DNA from: Nonomuraea sp. NEAU-A123
GTDB taxonomy: Bacteria > Actinomycetota > Actinomycetes > Streptosporangiales > Streptosporangiaceae
Direction of reading: 5' to 3'
DNA length: 64,000 nucleotides
Assembly (NCBI RefSeq): GCF_018603905.1
Contig: NZ_JAHFZZ010000006.1
Span: forward strand, 124,001 to 188,000
Shown here: in pieces, positions 40,711 through 48,263 of the stretch
Position numbering within the stretch: position 1 is the first letter of the stretch
Layout of the letters: each line of letters starts with the position of its first letter
Made by a program: the position numbers and the translations under genes
Notes under the pieces: generated by a model
What the model was told of the DNA's origin: nothing
Database searches by the model: none
The model's input: the letters and a program-made list of their open reading frames with translations, nothing else

Positions 40711-41630
40711 CGAAAGAGTCCGTGACGAAGCTGACCGGTGTGATACCTCCGGTCTGCACCCCGCTGACCCCCGACCGTCAGGTGGACGCCGCGTCGCTCA
40801 TCCGGCTGGTCGACCACCTGCTCGAGGGTGGGGTGGACGGGCTGTTCGTGCTCGGGTCGTCGTCGGAGGTGGCCTACTTGACCGACGCCCAGCGCCGGGT
40901 GGTGCTCGACACCGTGGTCGGCCATGTGGGCGGGCGGGTGCCGGTGCTGGCGGGGGTGATCGACATGACGACGCCGCGGGTCCTCGAACACGTGCGGGTC
41001 GCCGTCGAGGCCGGGGTCTCGGGGTTGGTGGCGACGGCGCCGTTCTACACGCGCACCCATCCCACCGAGATCCGGACCCATTTCCGGACCATCAGTGCTG
41101 AGAGTGGATTGCCGGTCTATGCCTATGATCTGCCGGTTGCCGTACACACCAAGTTGACCGCCGACCTGCTGCTGGGGCTGGCCGCTGAGGGGGTGCTGGC
41201 CGGGGTCAAGGATTCGAGCGGGGACGACGGCGGCCTGCGGCAGGTGATCCTCGGCCGCGAGGCGCCGTTCAGCGTGCTGACCGGGTCCGAGGTGACGGTG
41301 GACTCCGCCCTGTGGATGGGCGCCGACGGTGTGGTGCCCGGCTTGGGCAATGTGGATCCCCACGGGTACGTCCGGCTCTATCAGGCGGCCCGGCAGGGCG
41401 ACTGGGAGGCGGCCCGGCTGGAGCAGGAGCGGCTGGTGCGGCTGTTCGAGATCGTCACGGTCGGCGGCGACCGGATGGGCGGGAGCTCGTCGGGGCTCGG
41501 CGCCTTCAAGGCCGCGCTGCACCTGCGCGGCGTCATCGACCACCCGGCCACCGCGCTGCCGCAGGTCCCGCTGAATGACGAGGAGACCGGCCGCATCGGC
41601 AAGCACCTGGCCACCGCGGGCCTGCTGTGA
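40707..41630 (+). CDS. Dihydrodipicolinate synthase/N-acetylneuraminate lyase family protein
   Basis: A 307-residue class-I (Schiff-base) aldolase of the DapA superfamily. The barrel start TGVIPPVCTPLTPD, the GSSSEVAYLT loop, the Tyr motif VYAYDLPVA and the Schiff-base lysine in GVKDSSGDDGG are present. The YDLP motif (not YNVP) and absence of lysine-biosynthesis neighbours argue against true DapA; aldol cleavage of a keto acid such as 2-keto-3-deoxygluconate or a sialic-acid-like compound is more likely. Coupled by ATGA to the importer operon, so it probably acts on the imported ligand. Confidence 0.87.
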   Translation: MTKESVTKLTGVIPPVCTPLTPDRQVDAASLIRLVDHLLEGGVDGLFVLGSSSEVAYLTDAQRRVVLDTVVGHVGGRVPVLAGVIDMTTPRVLEHVRVAVEAGVSGLVATAPFYTRTHPTEIRTHFRTISAESGLPVYAYDLPVAVHTKLTADLLLGLAAEGVLAGVKDSSGDDGGLRQVILGREAPFSVLTGSEVTVDSALWMGADGVVPGLGNVDPHGYVRLYQAARQGDWEAARLEQERLVRLFEIVTVGGDRMGGSSSGLGAFKAALHLRGVIDHPATALPQVPLNDEETGRIGKHLATAGLL

Positions 41631-41643
41631 CGATCCGGTAGGC

Positions 41644-42018
41644 CTACGCGCGCCGGTCTTTGGGCGGGAAGACCTGGAGCGCCGCCTCCAGCGCGGTGGC
41701 CTCCTCCGGGGTGAGGCGTTCGAGGAAGTGCACGAGCGTGGCGGCCTGGTTGCCGCTGCCGGCCAGGGCGCGGCGCATCAGGTCGGCGGTGTAGGCCTCC
41801 TTGGAGGCGACCGGCTCGTAGACGTAGGCCCGGCCGACGGGCTTGCGCTTGAGCAGGCCCTTGGTGTGGAGCTTGTCCATCACGGTCATCACCGTGGTGT
41901 AGGCGATCTCCCGCTCTCCGCGCAGATCTTCGAGCACCTCCCGGACGGAGGCGGGCCTGCGGTAGGACCACATCCTGTCCATGATGGTGGACTCGAGCTC
42001 TCCCAGGCCGCGGTTCAT
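41644..42018 (-). CDS. BlaI/MecI/CopY-family transcriptional repressor
   Basis: A 124-residue winged-helix repressor: LGELESTIMDRMWSYRRPAS, then REIAYTTVMTVMDKLHTKGL (recognition helix, about residues 37-56) and a dimerising C-terminal helix. In beta-lactam systems the partner is a BlaR1 membrane protease, absent here, so this is an orphan or copper/stress-type member. ATG 42018 is used; TAGCAT stands 6 bp before it, suggesting a leaderless mRNA, and GTG 42024 is an alternative. Divergent from the hemerythrin gene. Confidence 0.88.
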   Translation of the reverse strand: MNRGLGELESTIMDRMWSYRRPASVREVLEDLRGEREIAYTTVMTVMDKLHTKGLLKRKPVGRAYVYEPVASKEAYTADLMRRALAGSGNQAATLVHFLERLTPEEATALEAALQVFPPKDRRA

Positions 42019-42084
42019 GAGCACATGCTACGGCTTGGATCAGCGGTCAATCGTTTGGCAATCGGCGTCTCGCATCCTGGCATC

Positions 42085-42771
42085 GTGAATACTGACAGCA
42101 GTCCTGCCATCTGGGAGATGGTGGTCGTCCACCGCGTGTTCCGCCGCGAGTTCAGGCTGGCCCCCGAGCTCATCCGGCAGGTGGCCCCCGGCGACACCGA
42201 GCGGGCCGCCACGCTGGCCGCATACCTGAGCGAGATGCTGACCGGCCTGCACCACCACCATGAGGCCGAGGACAAACTGCTCTGGCCGGTGCTGCTCGGC
42301 CGGGTACGCCTGGAGAGCGACCTCATCCACACGATGGAGGAGCAGCACGAGCGCGTCGCCGGGCACATCTCCGCGCTGGAGGAGCTGCTGCCCGCCTGGC
42401 GCGCCGAGGCCGACGCCGACCGCAGGGACCGGCTCGCCGACACGCTGCTCGAGCTGCACGAGGAGCTGCTCGTCCACCTTGACCAGGAGGAGGAGCGCAT
42501 CCTGCCGCTCGTGGCCGAGCACCTGACCAAGGCCGAGTGGGACACGCTCTCGGAGTACGCCCGCGCGCAGTTGCCCAAGGACCGGATGCTGATCCAGCTC
42601 GGCGCGCTGCTGGAGGATGCCACCCCGTGGGAGCGGGAGGCGTTTCTCGCCCTGATGCCGATGGCCGCCCGGGTCCTGTGGAGGCTGGTCGGGCAACGGC
42701 AATACCGGCGTGAATGCCAGAAGGTTCGGCGGAGAACTATTGGGGTGTTTCACGCGTCGAAGCACACATGA
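42085..42771 (+). CDS. Hemerythrin-domain protein
   Basis: A 228-residue cytoplasmic protein. The four-helix hemerythrin bundle (about residues 8-155) carries the diiron ligands in VVHRVFRREF, GLHHHHEAEDKLLWP, EQHERV and HEELLVHLDQEEERILP. A 60-residue helical C-terminus (ATPWEREAFLALMP...QYRREC) follows. The same bundle plus tail architecture occurs at the C-terminus of the kinase at 51037-52848. GTG 42085 has no clear ribosome binding site. Likely an oxygen, iron or nitric-oxide sensor or store. Divergent from a BlaI repressor and overlapping the next gene by 4 nt. Confidence 0.86.
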   Translation: MNTDSSPAIWEMVVVHRVFRREFRLAPELIRQVAPGDTERAATLAAYLSEMLTGLHHHHEAEDKLLWPVLLGRVRLESDLIHTMEEQHERVAGHISALEELLPAWRAEADADRRDRLADTLLELHEELLVHLDQEEERILPLVAEHLTKAEWDTLSEYARAQLPKDRMLIQLGALLEDATPWEREAFLALMPMAARVLWRLVGQRQYRRECQKVRRRTIGVFHASKHT

Positions 42772-43265
42772 TGACGTTCAGGATCGCCGTACTCGTGGGC
42801 GGGCTGCTGCTGGCCGGCGGTGCCGCCCCCGCGCTGGCGCAGGAGACCGCGCAGCAGGCCGGGGCCCCGGGGCGCTGCTCCGCGCCGCAGCTCCAGGTGC
42901 GGCTGGGCAGGGTGGATGCCGGGGCGGGCAACCGCAACGCGCCGCTGGTGTTCACCAACCGGTCGCGGGCCGCGTGCACCCTGCAGGGCTATCCGGGGCT
43001 GGTGATGTTCGACAAGCAGGGTGACGCCCTGCGGACCCGCGTCCGCCGGACGCCGGGAGCGCGGCCGAAGGTGACGCTCAGGCCCGGCGGCAGCGCCCGC
43101 GCCGCCCTCCACTGGACGGTCGTGGAGACCGGCACCGAGACCGCCTGTCCCGGTGCGGCCCGGCTCATGGTCATCCCGCCGGACGAGCGTGCGCACACGG
43201 AGATCGCGTTCGCCGTCGACCGCGTGTGCGACCAGGGCCGACTCGACGTCACACCGATCAAGTGA
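42768..43265 (+). CDS. Secreted DUF4232-domain protein
   Basis: A 165-residue protein with a signal peptide (MMTFRIAVLVGGLLLAGGA..., cleavage expected after APALA) and a beta-sandwich DUF4232 domain: CSAPQLQVRLGRVDAGAG, LVFTNRSRAACTLQGYPGL and ALHWTVVETG, with paired cysteines that may form disulfides. Function unknown; exported in actinobacteria. The ATG overlaps the hemerythrin stop (ATGATGA). Its 3' end, including the stop, is imperfectly duplicated in the following 38 bp. Confidence 0.83.
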   Translation: MMTFRIAVLVGGLLLAGGAAPALAQETAQQAGAPGRCSAPQLQVRLGRVDAGAGNRNAPLVFTNRSRAACTLQGYPGLVMFDKQGDALRTRVRRTPGARPKVTLRPGGSARAALHWTVVETGTETACPGAARLMVIPPDERAHTEIAFAVDRVCDQGRLDVTPIK

Positions 43266-43313
43266 CCGACCGGCGGCGGCTCGTCGTCACGCCGGTCAGG
43301 TGACCGACCGGCG
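43245..43313. repeat. 38-bp imperfect tandem duplication of the DUF4232 gene end
   Basis: The segment 43245-43275 (end of the coding region, TGA stop and a few bases beyond) recurs at 43283-43313 with few changes; the 14-mer GTGACCGACCGGCG at 43262 and 43300 is identical. It fills most of the gap before the convergent sugar-kinase gene. Confidence 0.8.
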
Positions 43314-43346
43314 CAGGCGCGGCCGTGCCGGGGTGGGGTGGGGTGG

Positions 43347-44291
43347 CTAGCGGCTGACGCCGTCGGCGGGGCGCTGGAGCAGGTTCAGGTCGGCCCGGCT
43401 GGGCAGGCTCTCCCAGTCGCCCTGCGAGGTCACCGCGAACGCCCCCGCCGCGCACGCCGTGCGCAGCCGCTGCTCGGCGTCCGCGCCGGCCAGCCAGTCG
43501 GCCAGCCACCCGGCCGCGAACGCGTCCCCGGCGCCGACCGGGTCGACCTCCGTCACCTGGTACGGCCGAGCCTGCCGCACCGAGCCGCCGGAGAACTCCA
43601 GCGCCCCCTCGGCACCCGACTTGACCAGCACGTGCTCGGGGCCGAGCGAGGCCAGCGCCTTGGCCAGGTCGGCGGCCTCTTCGACGTCGATGATCAGCCG
43701 GCCTTCCGGCACGGTCGCGAACAGCACGTCCACATCGCCGATCGTCTCGCGCAGCCAGGTGCCGGCCTCCTCGGGCGTCCACAGCGCCCGGCGGTAGTTG
43801 ATGTCCAGCGACACGAACACCCCGGCCGCACGGGCCACGGCGATCGCGTGCCGTACGGCCTCGCGGGCGGACGCCGACAGAGCCGGAGTGATCGCGGAGA
43901 CGTGCAGCACCCGGGCGGTCTCGATGAGCGTGGGGTCGAGGTCGCCGGGCGTGATCCGGGAGGCGGCGCTCTTGGCCCGGTAGTAGCGGACGTCGACGAG
44001 GTCGGCCGTCCGCCGGCCCTTGATCATCAGCCCGGTCGGCGCGTCCGGGTCGGTGACGGCCCGGACGTCGACGCCCTCGCCCTGGAGCGTGAAGCGGATC
44101 AGCTCGCCGAACTCGTCGGCCCCGACCCGGCTGATCCAGGTGGCGCTGTGGCCCAGGCGGGTGACGCCGATGGCGACGTTCGACTCGGCGCCGCCGAGAC
44201 CCAGGTCGAAGTCGCGGGCGAAACGCAGCGGACCGGTGCGGCGGGCCGAGAACAGCGCCATCGTCTCACCGAAGGTCACCAGGTCGGTCAT
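43347..44291 (-). CDS. PfkB-family sugar kinase (2-keto-3-deoxygluconate kinase-like)
   Basis: A 314-residue ribokinase-fold enzyme. GGAESNVAIGVTRLG (PfkB signature 1) is near residue 33, and DPVGAGDAFAAGWLADWL (signature 2, catalytic Asp) near residue 250. The start MTDLVTFGETMALFS and the substrate-lid residues resemble KdgK proteins, which phosphorylate 2-keto-3-deoxygluconate. ATG 44291; ribosome binding site weak (AAGGCTGAG). It lies 1.7 kb from a DapA-superfamily lyase that could act on the same keto acid, but the two are not in one operon. Confidence 0.88.
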   Translation of the reverse strand: MTDLVTFGETMALFSARRTGPLRFARDFDLGLGGAESNVAIGVTRLGHSATWISRVGADEFGELIRFTLQGEGVDVRAVTDPDAPTGLMIKGRRTADLVDVRYYRAKSAASRITPGDLDPTLIETARVLHVSAITPALSASAREAVRHAIAVARAAGVFVSLDINYRRALWTPEEAGTWLRETIGDVDVLFATVPEGRLIIDVEEAADLAKALASLGPEHVLVKSGAEGALEFSGGSVRQARPYQVTEVDPVGAGDAFAAGWLADWLAGADAEQRLRTACAAGAFAVTSQGDWESLPSRADLNLLQRPADGVSR

Positions 44292-44348
44292 TGAAACTCA
44301 GCCTTCCGGACAGTGCGGGCGGATCGGCGCAGCGTACCTCACGGCTTC

Positions 44349-45449
44349 TCAGGTCCTGGACGGGTGGTCGAACACGGCGAGGTCGTGCCGGTCGTCCGGC
44401 GCCAGGAACGCCAGCAGCCGGGTCCCCTCCTCGATCACCGCGTCGAGACCGGAGATCGGCCGCCACTGGTGGATGCCGAGCGTCGAGGTGCCCTTGGCCC
44501 GGCTCACCGTCCAGTCGCCCATCGGGAACCCGTCGACCAGGATGATGCGCGGCACCACGTTGGTGCCGGTGAAGCCGCTCAGCCCGGAGGTCGCCGCCTC
44601 GGTGATGACCCTCGACCGGTCGGCGTGCGACAGGAAGAGGTTGTCGAAGTCGTACATCAGCCGCACCGGCGCCGGCGTGTCCGCGTCGGGCCGGACCGCG
44701 TCCGGCAGGTCGTACAGGAGCCGGCCCGACTCGTCGCGGAAGCGGACCAGGTCCATGGACTCCACCACCTCGCCCAGCCGGGTCAGCCCCGACCAGGTCT
44801 GCACGTCCATGACCGAGGCCGGCCCGAACGCCGTGAGGTAGCGCGCCACCAGCTCGGCCGCCGTCATCGGGGGCACCGACAGTCCGAGCCACGATTCGGC
44901 GCTGGTGTGCGCGACGGGCCCGGCCTGGCCCCACAGGCCGCGGGGCGGCACCTGTACCAGCGGCACCAGCCACCGCACCCCCTGCCCCAGCGCGTGCGGG
45001 TCGTTGCCCGGCCACCGCTCGGCCAGGGCCTTCCCGAGCTGGGCGAACGTCATCGGCTTGGCTTCGAGCAGCGCCCGGCCGACCGTGGCGAGCTCGTCGA
45101 GGTCCACCCCCCGCAGGCGTCCGCCGAACGTGCTCCTGGTCATCCGCTCGGTGACGATCTGCACCAGCGGCCGCATCGCCAGGCAGTCACGCGCGCTCAC
45201 CAGGTGGATGGTCGAGCGCTGCAACGCGATGCGGACGAGCGCCCGCGAGGCCAGGAGATGGGAGGCGGCCATGGCCTGGAAGCCCTCGACGCGGTTCCAC
45301 AGGCCGGTGTACCAGGTGTGCGGAGTCTGCGCTTGGAGCCCGCCGAGGCGCTCGACGACGTCGAGCACGGGCAGGTCCGTACGGCGGAGCAGCAGCTGCC
45401 GGTCGAGGGTGGCCCGGTTGAGGGCCCGACGGCTGAGAAGGGGTTCCAT
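44349..45449 (-). CDS. Winged-helix DNA-binding domain protein (HTH_42/DUF1006 family)
   Basis: A 366-residue protein of the family that includes DNA glycosylases of the AlkZ/YcaQ type. LGGLQAQTPHTWYTGLWNRV near the N-terminus and SRALVRIALQRSTIHLVSA are family hallmarks; SAESWLGL and YLTAFGPASVMDVQTWSG belong to the winged-helix repeats. The catalytic QxD/QxQ motif of the glycosylases may be the LQAQ at residues 39-42. ATG 45449 is chosen; TACCGT lies 7 bp before it and suggests a leaderless mRNA. Interstrand-crosslink repair is possible but unproven. Confidence 0.82.
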   Translation of the reverse strand: MEPLLSRRALNRATLDRQLLLRRTDLPVLDVVERLGGLQAQTPHTWYTGLWNRVEGFQAMAASHLLASRALVRIALQRSTIHLVSARDCLAMRPLVQIVTERMTRSTFGGRLRGVDLDELATVGRALLEAKPMTFAQLGKALAERWPGNDPHALGQGVRWLVPLVQVPPRGLWGQAGPVAHTSAESWLGLSVPPMTAAELVARYLTAFGPASVMDVQTWSGLTRLGEVVESMDLVRFRDESGRLLYDLPDAVRPDADTPAPVRLMYDFDNLFLSHADRSRVITEAATSGLSGFTGTNVVPRIILVDGFPMGDWTVSRAKGTSTLGIHQWRPISGLDAVIEEGTRLLAFLAPDDRHDLAVFDHPSRT

Positions 45450-45523
45450 GCGGCACACGGTAGGGGCTATCGCGGCCGGTCCCTGGCCGCGATAGCCCCG
45501 ATGTCACCGGCGCCGTCGCCGGA

Positions 45524-47092
45524 TTATGGTCGGTGCGGTCTCCTCCCGCCGATGCCTCGCGCGTCTGCGTACTCCTTGAGGAACCTGTTCCATTCGGTGT
45601 CCCTGGCGATCTGCAGGTCCGCGTAGTACGGGGAGATCGTCCGCTCCATGGGGAAGTACGCGCTGAGGCCGCCGCAGTCCTCCACCTTGGCGCCCTGCCG
45701 GTCCTCGTGGATGATGAAACCGCCCGGGTTGTGCAGGGCGATCATCTTGTCCGCGACGGAGGCCAGCGTGGGGTCCGTCCGGGTGTCGGCGATCAGCGCC
45801 AGGCAGAGCGTACGCAGGTCGATCAGCGACCGGTCGGTGTGGAACCGGGTGGCGACCGACTGCACGCTGTCCACGACCGACCGGTTGGCGTGCACCTGCC
45901 CGCGCAGGGACTCGGCGAGGGTCTCGAACTCCCGCATGAACTCCTCGATCCGCGTCGCGTCCACCGCGCACTGCGTGACGGTCGACGGGCCGGCCCGGTA
46001 GGACCGCAGGTACTCCTCGACGACGGTCCGGCCGAGGTCCCTGGCGTCCATCCGGGGGTTGCCCGCGAGCGTGGTCAGGATCTCCGTGTACGGCCAGCCC
46101 TCGTTGGGCTCCATCTCCTCCGAGCCCACCACGACGCCGACGTGCTCGCGGATCTGGTAGCACACCTCCAGACAGCTCATCAGGCAGGCGTCCATGCCCA
46201 GCAGATCGATGGGCCGGCCCAGGTCGGTGTGCAGTTGCCGCAGCACGTTGTACAGCTCGATGGTGTCCATCGAGTGCAACGTGCCGTCGTCACTGGCGAT
46301 GGCCCGGGCATGGCTGGTGGGCAGGGTCAGGAGCCGGCGGAGGGACGTGGAGAACACGCACTTGCTGATCTCGGGCGTCTCGGTCAGCCGGGTCAGCTCG
46401 GAGAACGACGGCTCGCCTTCGGCCGGCGCGGCGCGGGGCACCCGCCGGATGTAGCCCTGCTCGACGTCTCGCCGCACGGCCCGTCCCCTGACCTGTGTGT
46501 AGAGCTGGTTCAGGTCGTCCGGGCCCCAGCCGCCGCCGTGGTTCCAGATCACCAGCGCGTAGCGCTCGGCGGGTGCGCGCCTGGCGGTCCAGCGGGCGAA
46601 GTCGACGAGCGTCTGGGGATGGCCGGAGTCGACCGGGGGAGCGAGCTCCTCGACCAGGTCCTGCGTGCCTCCCGGGCTGAGCTCGATGTGCTGGGCCCGG
46701 CCCTGGATGCCATGGCGCTTGACGAAGGCGGTGACCCGCACGCCGTTGTACGACGAGAGGGCGCGCAGCTCCTCAAGATCCCGGCCGGCCGCGTCGGACA
46801 GGCTGTTGTTGCCCGCCATGTAGACCATGAACGTCCACGGGGCCGGGCCCCGCGGTGTGCTCTCCCGCTCGGCGGGGTCGCTCCGGGTCTCCCCGAGCGC
46901 CCGCCAGGTGGCGGCACCCGCGATGCCGTCGGCGGGGATCCGATGGCGCTGCTGGAAGCCGAGCACCGCGCCGTAGGTCGAGCCGCCGAAGTAGCCGTCG
47001 GCCTGGATGCGGTAGCCGCGGCTGCGCAGCAGTTCCTGGAGCCGCCGGACCTCTTCTCCTCTGCTGCCGAGCCGCAGCGGGGTCTCGGCCAT
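45524..47092 (-). CDS. Clostripain-like (C11) cysteine protease with N-terminal peptidoglycan-binding domain
   Basis: A 522-residue protein. Residues 5-66 form a peptidoglycan-binding domain (LRLGSRGEEVRRLQELL, DGYFGGSTYGAVLGFQQ). After a linker the clan-CD caspase-like C11 fold starts at WTFMVYMAGNNSL, with the catalytic His in WNHGGGW (His185) and Cys in LLGMDACLMSC (Cys303). There is no signal peptide, odd for a wall-binding domain. ATG 47092 shares a base with the upstream stop (TGATG), so it is translationally coupled to an unknown 333-residue protein. Substrate specificity of C11 enzymes is usually Arg/Lys. Confidence 0.87.
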   Translation of the reverse strand: MAETPLRLGSRGEEVRRLQELLRSRGYRIQADGYFGGSTYGAVLGFQQRHRIPADGIAGAATWRALGETRSDPAERESTPRGPAPWTFMVYMAGNNSLSDAAGRDLEELRALSSYNGVRVTAFVKRHGIQGRAQHIELSPGGTQDLVEELAPPVDSGHPQTLVDFARWTARRAPAERYALVIWNHGGGWGPDDLNQLYTQVRGRAVRRDVEQGYIRRVPRAAPAEGEPSFSELTRLTETPEISKCVFSTSLRRLLTLPTSHARAIASDDGTLHSMDTIELYNVLRQLHTDLGRPIDLLGMDACLMSCLEVCYQIREHVGVVVGSEEMEPNEGWPYTEILTTLAGNPRMDARDLGRTVVEEYLRSYRAGPSTVTQCAVDATRIEEFMREFETLAESLRGQVHANRSVVDSVQSVATRFHTDRSLIDLRTLCLALIADTRTDPTLASVADKMIALHNPGGFIIHEDRQGAKVEDCGGLSAYFPMERTISPYYADLQIARDTEWNRFLKEYADARGIGGRRPHRP

Positions 47093-48093
47093 CAGCCGGC
47101 TGCCCAGTGGAAGGTGAAGCACTTGGCGTCGGGCGACAGATCGCCGATCGGGATGACGTACATCGGGGTGTGGACGCCGAACATCTTGGCCTTCCACAGC
47201 ACGATGCAGCCGCCCGTCTGGACGGACCTGGAGTCGAACCCGGCGTGGTTCGCCGCCAACGCTTCCGCGCCGCCGGTCTCGACGAAGCAGATCTGCCGAT
47301 CGCTGTCGTCGGTGACCTGCACGCCCTTCCACCACAGGCCGTGGGGGGCGGTGCTGACGCGGACCTCGGTGGTGCCGGCCGGCGCCGGCGTCTCGGTCAG
47401 GTAGATCACGTCGCCGTCGCGCATCCGGTGGCCGTTGAGCAGGTCGTTCCTGCTGATGCGGATGAGCTGGAAGAGGCCGTGGCCGGGCATCCGCTCGTAG
47501 CGGACGGGCGAGCGCTGGTCGCCGTGCACGATGGCGAGCAGCTCGGGCAGCGCGGACACGACGGCGGGCAGCACGGCCTGCGTGATCGGCCCGAAGAAGC
47601 GCTGGTTGAGCTCCCGGTCGGTGACGCGCACCGGCTGCTCGCCGCGGCCGGCGGCCATGTTCTGCAGCAGGCCCGGCAGGAGCTGTACGACGATCGGCGC
47701 GAGCGTGCCGACGAGCTGCGGCGCGAACTGGAGGAAGCGGTCCTCCTCGTTCTGGTCGATCTCCGGCTTGGGCGGGCCGAACGAGAGCAGTTGCTCCACG
47801 AGCGGCGGCATGAGCGCCTGTACGGTCGGCACGGCCACGGAGATGAGGTCCATGAACGACCGGTCCATGGCCAGCTGCGACGGGATGGCGAACGAGGGGC
47901 CCTGCGGCGTGAGGTTGCGCTGCTCGATGACGGGTCCGGCCGGCATCGGCATCGGCATGGTGGTCATCGGGGGCGCGCCGAACTGGTTGGCGGCCGGATG
48001 GATCAGTTGGAGGTTCTGAAGAATGGTGGGAAGGAGCACGTTGAGCATCCGTGCTTCCGTTCCCCGCTGCTCCTCAGCGATGTAGGACGGCAT
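47092..48093 (-). CDS. Unknown protein coupled to the C11 protease
   Basis: A 333-residue protein I do not recognise. Residues 15-140 are rich in Pro, Leu and Met (LPTILQNLQL, a Met-Pro run, and VPTVQALMPPLVEQLLSFGP), the centre has repeated amphipathic segments (FAPQLVGTLAPIVVQLLPGL and ITQAVLPAVVSALPELL), and the last 120 residues look like a beta-rich domain (DVIYLTETPAPAGTTEVRVS, HGLWWKGVQVTDDSDRQICF). ATG 48093 follows GGGAGATGAC; GTG 48162 would extend it. It is immediately upstream of, and coupled to, the C11 protease, so it may be its substrate, chaperone or targeting partner. Confidence 0.75.
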   Translation of the reverse strand: MPSYIAEEQRGTEARMLNVLLPTILQNLQLIHPAANQFGAPPMTTMPMPMPAGPVIEQRNLTPQGPSFAIPSQLAMDRSFMDLISVAVPTVQALMPPLVEQLLSFGPPKPEIDQNEEDRFLQFAPQLVGTLAPIVVQLLPGLLQNMAAGRGEQPVRVTDRELNQRFFGPITQAVLPAVVSALPELLAIVHGDQRSPVRYERMPGHGLFQLIRISRNDLLNGHRMRDGDVIYLTETPAPAGTTEVRVSTAPHGLWWKGVQVTDDSDRQICFVETGGAEALAANHAGFDSRSVQTGGCIVLWKAKMFGVHTPMYVIPIGDLSPDAKCFTFHWAAG

Positions 48094-48171
48094 GTCATCT
48101 CCCGGCGTCTTTGGCGGTGTTCGTCCTCGTTGGACGCTATGAACGGTGGTCACTTCGAGCATCCGGGAACG

Positions 48172-48205
48172 CCCTGGGGATAACCCCGGGGCTCGTCCCT
48201 AGGGA
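48172..48205. promoter_or_regulatory. Inverted repeats in the divergent LuxR/C11-unit promoter
   Basis: CCCTGGGG-ATAA-CCCCGGGG (48172-48191, one mismatch) is followed by the perfect palindrome TCCCTAGGGA (48196-48205). Both lie in the 170-bp region between the divergent unknown/C11 operon and the LuxR gene. They resemble dyads bound by LuxR-type regulators in actinobacteria; which protein binds is unknown. Confidence 0.5.
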
Positions 48206-48263
48206 TCGAATCGGGTGACTCAGGCCAAACATGGACTAGACGCTTGGCGGCCTAAGGCTCACC

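Noticed and set aside
40707-41630. Calling the lyase dapA (lysine biosynthesis)
   Set aside because: The Tyr motif is YDLP rather than YNVP and the gene is coupled to an importer, so family-level naming is safer.
41644-42018. A beta-lactam resistance module around the BlaI-type repressor
   Set aside because: No BlaR1 protease or beta-lactamase is adjacent; the neighbours are a lyase and a hemerythrin.
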